Shown here: piece by piece, positions 14,456-21,325 of the stretch
Position numbering within the stretch: position 1 is the first letter of the stretch
Layout of the letters: each line of letters begins with the position of its first letter
NCBI GenBank assembly: GCA_017958705.1
Contig: JAGDCE010000149.1
Location: forward strand, 1-30,676
DNA: 30,676 bases
From: Clostridia bacterium
GTDB taxonomy: Bacteria; Bacillota; Clostridia; Oscillospirales; CAG-272
Direction of reading: 5' to 3'
Program-made: the position numbers and the translations under genes
Notes under the pieces: generated by a model
What the model saw: the letters and a program-made list of their open reading frames with translations, nothing else
What the model was told of the DNA's origin: nothing
Databases searched by the model: none

Positions 14456-15453
14456 AAAAGATCGTAACTTTCGGCGAGATAATGCTGAGGCTCTCTCCGG
14501 AAGACGGATACAGACTGTTTCAGGGCGGCGTTATGAAAACGTGCTTCGGCGGAAGCGAAGCGAACGTCGCCGCGCTCTGCGCACAGCTCGGTGTCAGGGC
14601 TTCTTTCGTCACGAAACTGCCGGAAGGTCCGGCGGGCGACGGGGCGGTGCGGTTCCTGTCCGGGTTCGGAGTCGACGTTTCTCACATCGTCCGCGGCGGC
14701 GACCGCCTCGGGATATATTATTACGAAAAAGGCGCCGGTCAGCGTCCCGCGCGATGCGTGTATGACCGCGCGGGCTCGGCGTTTTCCCAAGCCGCCGCGG
14801 AAGAATTCGACGCAGCGGAAATATTTGACGGAGCCGACGCGTTCCATCTCAGCGGCATAACTCCGGCGCTGTCAGCCGCCATGCCCGATATATGCGTTGA
14901 TCTGTGTAAAGAGGCGAAGGCGCGCGGCATGACCGTCAGCTATGACCTCAATCACCGCACGAAGCTGTGGAGCGAACAGTGCAACAGAGCGGCGAGCGAA
15001 CGCATCCTGCCGTACGTCGATATATTCATATCCAATATGTATCAGGCGAACGAAGTCTTCGATCTCGGCGTCGACACGTCGAGCGAGGAGAAAGCGTGCA
15101 TATCGATCTCCCGCGAGCTCGCAAAACGGTACGGCAACAAAACAGTCGCGCTGACCGTCAGAAAAACGTTGAGCGCCGACGTGAACGGATTTTACGGGAT
15201 GATATGCGACGGAGAGGACGTGCATTTCTCACGCAAATACGAGACGGGTATCGTCGATCGCGTGGGCTCCGGCGACGCTTTCGACGGCGCGCTGCTCGCG
15301 TCGCTTATGAAAGGCGCCGACAACGCCTCCGCCGTTGAATTCGCGGCGGCAGCGGCGATCCTCAAGCATTCGATAGAGGGCGACGCTGCGTATCTGCTCG
15401 AAGACGAGATAATAGCGCTCGCCGAGGGAACAGACGGCAGAGTACAGCGCTGA
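14452..15453 (+). CDS. kdgK: 2-dehydro-3-deoxygluconokinase (PfkB family)
   Basis: KdgK phosphorylates KDG to KDPG. The 333-residue PfkB-type kinase begins VTFGEIMLRLSP, has the GGSEANVAALCAQLG substrate block, YDLNHR, and the anion-hole/catalytic motif DRVGSGDAFDG with D275. GGAGG lies 8 nt before the ATG, which overlaps eda by 4 nt. It is the last gene of the operon, 10 nt before a strong terminator. With eda it completes conversion of glucuronate to central metabolites. A different sugar-acid kinase activity is possible in this family, but the context argues for KDG. Confidence 0.92.
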   Translation: MKKIVTFGEIMLRLSPEDGYRLFQGGVMKTCFGGSEANVAALCAQLGVRASFVTKLPEGPAGDGAVRFLSGFGVDVSHIVRGGDRLGIYYYEKGAGQRPARCVYDRAGSAFSQAAAEEFDAAEIFDGADAFHLSGITPALSAAMPDICVDLCKEAKARGMTVSYDLNHRTKLWSEQCNRAASERILPYVDIFISNMYQANEVFDLGVDTSSEEKACISISRELAKRYGNKTVALTVRKTLSADVNGFYGMICDGEDVHFSRKYETGIVDRVGSGDAFDGALLASLMKGADNASAVEFAAAAAILKHSIEGDAAYLLEDEIIALAEGTDGRVQR

Positions 15454-15463
15454 CGACAGAATC

Positions 15464-15511
15464 AAAACCGGTTGAGACAGGGCAACGATCCCTGTCCCGG
15501 CCGGTTTTTTT
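15464..15511. terminator. Intrinsic terminator of the uronate operon, also facing the convergent flavoprotein gene
   Basis: AAAACCGG (15464-15471) pairs with CCGG plus T-run (15501-15511), enclosing a second perfect 7-bp stem GACAGGG/CCCTGTC (15476-15482 and 15490-15496). The run of seven T ends it on the plus strand. The minus strand reads CCGGTTTT, so it can also stop the convergent gene. Confidence 0.85.
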
Positions 15512-15536
15512 GTACATATGAACGGCAAACGGTTTT

Positions 15537-16946
15537 TCAGTTCGCCGCGATCCTGCGCGTACGCCGTGCACGGTACATCGAGTCGATCTGCTCCGCGGCT
15601 ATCCTGCCGGATAAAGCCGCCGTCGGCAGACCTCCGGGCGGCATCTGCCACTGCGTTGCGAGCAGCACGTTGTCAAGTCCCGGTATGCGGCATCCGATCC
15701 TGTGCGGGATATAACCGGAGCCGAACGCGTAGCTCATATAACAGCCCGACGTTCCGCCGGTGAAACGCGCGTACGTCGCCGGCGTCCACACGTCGAGCAG
15801 ATCGAGCGACCCGGAAAGCTGCGGATATTTGCGCACGATCCTGCCGTACATACGCGACGCGATCATCTGTTTCGCCCGCTTATACGCGTCGCTGCCGGCG
15901 CGCGCGATGAATTCATCGGCGTCGGACTCGCCGCAGAAAACGATCGACTGCACGACGTTTCTGCCCTCCGGCGCGAATCCCGGCTCGTGCGAGTATTCCC
16001 TCAGCGTGAAGCATCCGTCGCCGTCAACGACTACCTCGTCGCCGCAAAAAGGAAGAGGAGCGGAGCAGGCGAAAGCGCAGTGAACGCTTGAGAATTTCAT
16101 CAGTTTTTTGTTAGATCCCATCCGTCGCAGCGCCGCCGGCAGAGGCGCCCCGCAGAGCGTCTCGGCTGCGGACGGATCCGCGGCGATCACGAAATAGTCG
16201 CCCCCGTCCTCGCCGTGCTCGGTCAGCACCGAGCGCGCCGTGTGGCCGTCACGGCAAATTTTGAGAACGCGCACGCCGGTGTGAAGCGTACCGCCGAGCG
16301 ACGTGAAGCGCTCCGCCATGCGCCGCGCGGTCGCGAGCGATCCGCCGACGGGAAGATCGGCGTTGCCCGCGCAGAAATTCGCGTAGACGAAGATCAGCGC
16401 GATGCTCCCGAACCCGGGCGACAGAAACGACGATATGAACGTCTTCAGCAGCGGATCGGAAAACCGGTCTGACAGGTCGCGCGCGCTCATGAAAAGATAC
16501 GGCAGAAGCCGGAGTTCTGTTGTTTTAGGCGCGTCGTCAAGCCCGCAGAACGCCTGCGCGGCTCTGATCGCACCGATCAGTCTGTCGATCTCCTTACCGT
16601 CGCGCGGCGAAATGCTTTTCATCTCCGAGCGCAGTTTTTCAACGTCGCGGTGCAGGGAAATGCGTCTGTCGCCGTCGCTTACGGAATAAAGCGCCGGCTG
16701 TCTGCGAACACCGGCGCCGAGTGCGCCGAGCGTTTCCCACATCCTGTAACTGTCCGTTTTTTCGTTTGTTCCGGTAAGCCAGTGGACACAGTTGTCTATG
16801 TGATATCCGCCGCGGTCCCAGCCGGTCAGATTGCCGCCGGGCACGCCGTGCGCCTCGTAGATCACCGCCTCGTGACCCGAAAGACGCGCGTATATACCGG
16901 CGGACAAACCGGAAACACCGCCTCCAGTTATTATAACTTTTGCCAT
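15537..16946 (-). CDS. Phytoene-desaturase-like FAD-dependent NAD(P)-binding oxidoreductase
   Basis: The 469-residue flavoprotein begins with the dinucleotide motif ITGGGVSGLSAGIYARLSGH and the GGNLTGW block typical of CrtI/carotenoid isomerase-like amine-oxidase-superfamily proteins. It has a late FAD contact region GLDNVLLATQWQMPPGGLPTAALSGR. No membrane segment or signal peptide is evident. No carotenoid gene (crtB, crtE) is nearby, so a pigment role is unsupported. Relatives in anaerobes are usually orphan oxidoreductases of unknown substrate. GGAG lies 6 nt before the ATG. It is transcribed alone, convergent with kdgK. I see no convincing -35, only a CATAAT at 16972-16967 on the minus strand. 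Confidence 0.8.
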   Translation of the reverse strand: MAKVIITGGGVSGLSAGIYARLSGHEAVIYEAHGVPGGNLTGWDRGGYHIDNCVHWLTGTNEKTDSYRMWETLGALGAGVRRQPALYSVSDGDRRISLHRDVEKLRSEMKSISPRDGKEIDRLIGAIRAAQAFCGLDDAPKTTELRLLPYLFMSARDLSDRFSDPLLKTFISSFLSPGFGSIALIFVYANFCAGNADLPVGGSLATARRMAERFTSLGGTLHTGVRVLKICRDGHTARSVLTEHGEDGGDYFVIAADPSAAETLCGAPLPAALRRMGSNKKLMKFSSVHCAFACSAPLPFCGDEVVVDGDGCFTLREYSHEPGFAPEGRNVVQSIVFCGESDADEFIARAGSDAYKRAKQMIASRMYGRIVRKYPQLSGSLDLLDVWTPATYARFTGGTSGCYMSYAFGSGYIPHRIGCRIPGLDNVLLATQWQMPPGGLPTAALSGRIAAEQIDSMYRARRTRRIAAN

Positions 16947-17015
16947 AATATCTCCGTTTTTTTCTTATTATGGCCGAGGCGCGCGCACATCAAACAAAAA
17001 CGTTCGGGTAAAAAC

Positions 17016-17043
17016 AAAAAAGGCTTCCGCCGAAGCCTTTTTT
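17016..17043 (-). terminator. Intrinsic terminator downstream of the GH78 rhamnosidase gene
   Basis: AAAAAAGGCTTC (17016-17027) pairs with GAAGCCTTTTTT (17032-17043) across a CGCC loop, 12 bp in all. It lies 3 nt past the rhamnosidase stop and separates that transcript from the flavoprotein gene downstream on the same strand. Confidence 0.9.
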
Positions 17044-17045
17044 AA

Positions 17046-19556
17046 TTATTCGTCGACTGCGATCACGTGAGAGCCAGCGCCGACTGTCTTTTTGATCCCG
17101 CAGAAATCGATATCGGCGATCATTCCGAAAGGTACGGTGAGATACAGCACTTTTTTGCCGAATTCCACGATCCATTTCACCTCTATGTCGCCGAGCAGCG
17201 TCGTTATGACGTCGCGGCAATAATAAAGATCCTTCGGCATATACGGCTTGACGCGGATGCGTCGACAGCCCGCGCAGGTGATTTTCACACCGGACAGATA
17301 CACGTGCATGAAGTAGTCGACGGCGCCGTACATCGGGTGATTGTGTGAATTCATATCCGGATTCTTTTTCAGCTCGAACCTCTCCCATACCGTCGTCGCG
17401 CCGTGGTTTATCTCGAATCCGATCGAAGGATATTCCGTGCGGTTGAGCAGCTTCCACGCCTCCTCGATAAACCCGTATTCCGCAAGCATATCGTAAAGAT
17501 ATCTCGTAGTCAGATTTCCCGTTGTGAACTTATAATCGCGCCCGACAAGATCGTCGCGCATATGCTTCGCCGCGAGTTTTCGGCAGCTTTTCGGCAGGAT
17601 CCCGAGCCACAGTGCAAAAGCGTACGCGCCCATGCTGCCGCACTCTATCTTTCCGGTCTTCACGTCTACCCATTTGCGGCAGAACGCCTCGGCGATCTTT
17701 TCCGCCGTCTGCGCGTAGTATTCTTCTTTGTCCGCATATCCGAGCGCGCGTGCAAACTGCGAGAGCAGACGGCAGTTGAGGTATGAATATCCGGTCGACA
17801 TCAGGATGCCCGGCGTCACCGCGGAGCAGGCGAATTCTTCCGTGATACAGGCGTAAGACGGACCTGCCCAGTCGCCGTAATACGAGTAGTTTACAATATA
17901 ACCGTCGGACCGGTCAAGCAGGACTTTTTCCCATTTTTCAAAGCCCGCGAAGCCCTCTTCCAGTATCTCTGTGTTCCCGGTGAAAGCACAGGCGCGCTCC
18001 GCCGCGATCAGGAAGGAAGAGCAGACCGGATCCGCCGGCAGCTGACCGAAAATGAAAGGCGCCGTACAACCGATCTCGCCTCCGGGTCTCTGCGCATCAA
18101 GTATATCGCGCACGATCTTCGGAAATATCGCGCCGATATCGAAATTATAAGGCGTTTCCTCGAATCTGACCGTCGCGTCGTTCATCCAGCCCATGCGCTC
18201 GTCGCGCTGCGGACAGTCGGAGAGGATCGACATCATGTTGTCAAGCTCCGTCATATACGCGTTTTTGTGTATCCTGTTCACGAGCGGAGAACCGCATTCG
18301 AAACGGCCGCAGCCGCGGGACGACCCGAGATAAGTGTGATACGCCTGTGCGCTGATATCGTCTTTATCGGCGTACGGAAGACCGCTCACCTGAACGTATC
18401 TGAATCCGTGAAACGTGAACGACGGCTCGTAATATTCGCCGTCCTCACCGCTCGCGATATAGATATCCGTGCATTTCGCCTCGCGCAGCGGGGCGGTGTA
18501 GATCGTGCCGTCTTCGTTGAGCATCTCGCCGTATAAAAACGTTATCTTCGCACCGCGAGCCAGCCTCGGCAGAGACATGACGGCGAAGCCCGCAACGTTC
18601 TGACCGAAGTCGAAAACGTAATCGTCTCCGGCTTTGAAGCATGAAACGCAGCTTATTACGCTGTAAGTGACGTCCTGAAGCGTCTGAAACCTGCGGACAC
18701 CGAGCGGCGCGCCGTCGTAAAGCTTTGCCGCGCGCTTCCTGCCCGGCTTTTTCGTCATATCCGTGTGTTCGCCGTTGAAGATGTTTGAATAAACGATATT
18801 TCCGTAATGATAACTCCAATCTATGCCGGTTGAGACGACTTCGGTTTCGCCGTCTGCATAATACAGCCGCAGCTGTGCGCAAAGACACGGCACGCCGTCG
18901 AATTCAATCTTCCTTCCGCCGAGATTGCGGTCGACGAAGCCGCTCGATATCCTGCGCCAGCCGTCCGCGACGGTGATGTTCAGATCGTTGGATCCCGTTT
19001 CAAGATGCTGCGTAACGTCGAAAACGTTGTAATAACACGTCTTTGTGTAATCGGAAAACGCCGGCATGAAGCCGCTGACGCCGAGCTCGGCGCCGTTCAC
19101 GGAAGGCCTGTGATACCCTATGCCGCAGCAGTAAAGATACGCGGCGCGCAGCTCCTTTTCAACGCTGAACCGTTTTGAAAAGATGACCGGCACGTTCGGT
19201 CTGTCGGTTGCCGCGCAGATCCACGGGGCGTCGAGCGCGCCGGCGCATACGATCGTTCTGCTCGCGGTATCGCTCTGCCCGTCGTCCGCCCTGACGGTGA
19301 CGGATACGGTCAGCTCGGTATCTGTCGGCAGCGGGTCGCCGTCGTAAACGAAGGTTTGCGAGGCGCCTCTCAAGCCGCGTCTGAATACAGTCTTTTCACC
19401 GTCCTTGATCTCGACCGTGAAACCGCGCTGTTTCAGTCCGTCGCCTCCGATACACGACCAGCTTATGACGGGTTTCACCGTCGTGAACACCGGTTCGTAT
19501 GCCCAGAAATCCATATTGTATTTTCTGTCAAAGTGAATATGCTTTATCTTGAACAT
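17046..19556 (-). CDS. GH78 alpha-L-rhamnosidase, cytosolic
   Basis: An 836-residue multi-domain glycosidase that should release terminal L-rhamnose from imported oligosaccharides or glycosides. Domains in order appear to be an N-terminal beta-sandwich (about 1-110), a jelly-roll domain (about 120-270), a second beta domain (about 290-400), the (alpha/alpha)6 catalytic barrel (about 410-740) and a C-terminal beta domain. The signature DCPQRDERMGWMNDA starts at D447 and includes E453. The late GATTVWERFE gives E725 as probable base, and SHNHP gives H740. There is no signal peptide. AAGGA lies 9 nt before the ATG. It has its own promoter and terminator. No rhamnose catabolic genes are in the window. 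Confidence 0.92.
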   Translation of the reverse strand: MFKIKHIHFDRKYNMDFWAYEPVFTTVKPVISWSCIGGDGLKQRGFTVEIKDGEKTVFRRGLRGASQTFVYDGDPLPTDTELTVSVTVRADDGQSDTASRTIVCAGALDAPWICAATDRPNVPVIFSKRFSVEKELRAAYLYCCGIGYHRPSVNGAELGVSGFMPAFSDYTKTCYYNVFDVTQHLETGSNDLNITVADGWRRISSGFVDRNLGGRKIEFDGVPCLCAQLRLYYADGETEVVSTGIDWSYHYGNIVYSNIFNGEHTDMTKKPGRKRAAKLYDGAPLGVRRFQTLQDVTYSVISCVSCFKAGDDYVFDFGQNVAGFAVMSLPRLARGAKITFLYGEMLNEDGTIYTAPLREAKCTDIYIASGEDGEYYEPSFTFHGFRYVQVSGLPYADKDDISAQAYHTYLGSSRGCGRFECGSPLVNRIHKNAYMTELDNMMSILSDCPQRDERMGWMNDATVRFEETPYNFDIGAIFPKIVRDILDAQRPGGEIGCTAPFIFGQLPADPVCSSFLIAAERACAFTGNTEILEEGFAGFEKWEKVLLDRSDGYIVNYSYYGDWAGPSYACITEEFACSAVTPGILMSTGYSYLNCRLLSQFARALGYADKEEYYAQTAEKIAEAFCRKWVDVKTGKIECGSMGAYAFALWLGILPKSCRKLAAKHMRDDLVGRDYKFTTGNLTTRYLYDMLAEYGFIEEAWKLLNRTEYPSIGFEINHGATTVWERFELKKNPDMNSHNHPMYGAVDYFMHVYLSGVKITCAGCRRIRVKPYMPKDLYYCRDVITTLLGDIEVKWIVEFGKKVLYLTVPFGMIADIDFCGIKKTVGAGSHVIAVDE

Positions 19557-19589
19557 CGCCGCAGTCCTTCCCTCAGTTTTATCGCATAT

Positions 19590-19618
19590 ATGATATCATA
19601 AACCGCGTATAATGTCAA
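19590..19618 (-). promoter_or_regulatory. Sigma-A promoter of the GH78 rhamnosidase gene
   Basis: On the minus strand TTGACA (19618-19613), a 17-bp spacer and TATCAT (19595-19590) lie 33 bp before the ATG at 19556. Two direct CGCGTAT repeats (19604-19610 and 19626-19632) flank the -35 and may be a regulator site. Confidence 0.8.
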
Positions 19619-19672
19619 TATCAAACGCGTATTGCGCGAAAACCGTGCGGTAAAAATATTTACATACAGTCA

Positions 19673-19701
19673 AACACTTTTTTGATATTAAGTGTTATAA
19701 T
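19673..19701 (+). promoter_or_regulatory. Extended -10 promoter with overlapping inverted repeat, Asp-rich lipoprotein gene
   Basis: TGTTATAAT (19693-19701) is an extended -10 element 30 bp before the ATG. No good -35 is present at the right distance. A perfect inverted repeat AACACTT (19673-19679) / AAGTGTT (19690-19696) with a 10-bp centre overlaps the -10, which suits repressor binding. AGGAGG follows at 19719-19724. Confidence 0.6.
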
Positions 19702-19731
19702 GTATTAAAACAGTAACAGGAGGTATCCGTT

Positions 19732-21111
19732 ATGATAAAGAAGATCACAGCAGTTCTGATATGCGCCGCGATCACTGTCGCAGCGTTTGCCGGCTGTGCG
19801 CTCAACCGCCCCAAAACGTTCCGCGAAGCCGCGGAAGCCGGACGGGAATTCGCTGAAAGCGAGGGACTGAAAGACGTCGTTTTCTCGGCGGAATCTGACG
19901 GGGCGAAGACAACGTTTGAAGGTAAATACGACAAAACCGCCGGACTCGGAGTGTTTTCCGTGAGCTATGAGAACGACGATACGATACATACGTTCAAGGA
20001 TATTATAAAGATCAGCGGCGGTAAGCTTTATATCAGAATACCGGATCTTTCCGGTATCGTTTCGCTTGCCGATCTTTCGGGTGTGACGGGCTTCTTCTTG
20101 CCGGAAGAGTATTACGATTTCGACCGGTCCGACGATGATTATTATTTTGAATATGATACAGATCCGCAGGTCCCCGACTTTTCAGCCATATTTAACATGA
20201 CGGATGAAGAACTTGCGGAATACGGCATCACGCGCGACACGCTTGACGCGCTCGCACCGTATCTCAGCGGTGAAGACGGTTTCGATCTCGGACAGATAAT
20301 CACGGAGATCCTGCCGCAGCTCGATCTTTCCGGCTTCAAACTGCCAGACGATTTCGATTATTCCATCTTTTATGATCTTGACAAATACGGTATAGATCTT
20401 TCCGGTTTGGATCTGTCGGATCTGCTTGGAGTCGATCTTTCGGATTACATTGACGATGACGATTATTTCGACGATTCGCGCGAAGGCGGCGCTTTCAGCC
20501 TGTTCAACTTTGATTCGATCGTAGGAAAGTATATCAAATTTGATCTGCCCGCGGTTTCCGCCGAAACGACCGACAAAATAGTAAACGACGCGACCGAAAA
20601 GGCGTACGGAAGCATACAGGACCTCGAGCCCGAGGAGAATTACCCGTACGTTATAACGATGACCGGCGACGACGTCAAGGAGCTGATCATCTCCGTGCTT
20701 GACGCCGTCAAGACGAACGAAGACGCGGTGACGGCGGAGATCACAGCGGCGCTGAAAGGATATATCGGAGAGGACAACGTAAAAGAGATCGAAGAAACGT
20801 TTGAAGGTGTGTCGCTTGAAAACTTTGTCAGAGAAGCGTTCGACAGCTTCTTTGCCGAGGTGACTCCGGATATGATAAGATCCGGCGATACGGACATCGC
20901 CTGCACTTCGAAGATCGACTACAAATCCGGCGAAAAATACGAACGCTTCGATGAGTTCACGGTAAAAGAAGGCGATCAGACAAAGAACGTAAAGACCGTC
21001 TGCATCATAACCGCCGCCGAAGCCGACGAAAGCTTCGAGAGCAGATGCGGCGTGGCGCAGACCGACGTCCTCGACGTCAAAACCCTCACCGGAGAAGATC
21101 AGCCCGAGTAA
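19732..21111 (+). CDS. Asp-rich secreted lipoprotein of unknown function
   Basis: The 459-residue protein has a lipoprotein signal peptide: KK, a hydrophobic core and lipobox AFAGC with C22 as lipidated residue, so it should be anchored outside the membrane. The mature part starts with an SVSYENDDTIHTFKDIIKISGGKLYIRI-type beta region. A very acidic middle (about 135-255) follows, rich in DLSG/DLSD repeats and an IDDDDYFDD run, then a helical and beta C-terminal part. I do not recognise the family; similar architecture occurs in uncharacterised Clostridia lipoproteins. The acidic segment could bind divalent cations, which is speculation. It is a single-gene unit with its own promoter and terminator. 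Confidence 0.85.
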   Translation: MIKKITAVLICAAITVAAFAGCALNRPKTFREAAEAGREFAESEGLKDVVFSAESDGAKTTFEGKYDKTAGLGVFSVSYENDDTIHTFKDIIKISGGKLYIRIPDLSGIVSLADLSGVTGFFLPEEYYDFDRSDDDYYFEYDTDPQVPDFSAIFNMTDEELAEYGITRDTLDALAPYLSGEDGFDLGQIITEILPQLDLSGFKLPDDFDYSIFYDLDKYGIDLSGLDLSDLLGVDLSDYIDDDDYFDDSREGGAFSLFNFDSIVGKYIKFDLPAVSAETTDKIVNDATEKAYGSIQDLEPEENYPYVITMTGDDVKELIISVLDAVKTNEDAVTAEITAALKGYIGEDNVKEIEETFEGVSLENFVREAFDSFFAEVTPDMIRSGDTDIACTSKIDYKSGEKYERFDEFTVKEGDQTKNVKTVCIITAAEADESFESRCGVAQTDVLDVKTLTGEDQPE

Positions 21112-21154
21112 GCCGCAGGGCTGTACCCGGACAATAACGTTTACAGGCAAAGGC

Positions 21155-21202
21155 AATGACCGCGGAAACGGCACGGAAGCTTCCGCGGTCATTTGTTTTT
21201 TT
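21155..21202 (+). terminator. Intrinsic terminator of the Asp-rich lipoprotein gene
   Basis: AATGACCGCGGAA (21155-21167) pairs perfectly with TTCCGCGGTCATT (21181-21193), 13 bp around a 13-nt loop, followed by TGTTTTTTT. It lies 44 nt past the stop codon and insulates argS from the upstream gene. Confidence 0.88.
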
Positions 21203-21263
21203 CGCTCTGAATGTCAAAAATATAATTTTTGTTATTTAATATGCAAAAATTTTTAAAATACTA

Positions 21264-21292
21264 TTGCATTTTCCCGAACTATAGTATATAAT
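21264..21292 (+). promoter_or_regulatory. Promoter of the argS operon
   Basis: TTGCAT (21264-21269), a 17-bp spacer and TATAAT (21287-21292) precede argS. The start site would leave a leader of only about 27 nt, too short for a T-box or other riboswitch. Confidence 0.85.
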
Positions 21293-21325
21293 TAAACACC
21301 ACATAAAAAATAAGGACGATTTTCA

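Noticed and set aside
15537..16946. Carotenoid biosynthesis locus
   Set aside because: Only one CrtI-like gene is present, with no phytoene synthase or prenyl-transferase gene in the window.
16967..16995. Promoter for the flavoprotein gene
   Set aside because: CATAAT is a fair -10 on the minus strand, but the -35 options at 15-17 bp spacing match poorly, so it was not listed as a feature.
21293..21325. T-box or other leader riboswitch before argS
   Set aside because: The -10 at 21287-21292 leaves only about 27 nt of leader, which cannot hold a T-box.
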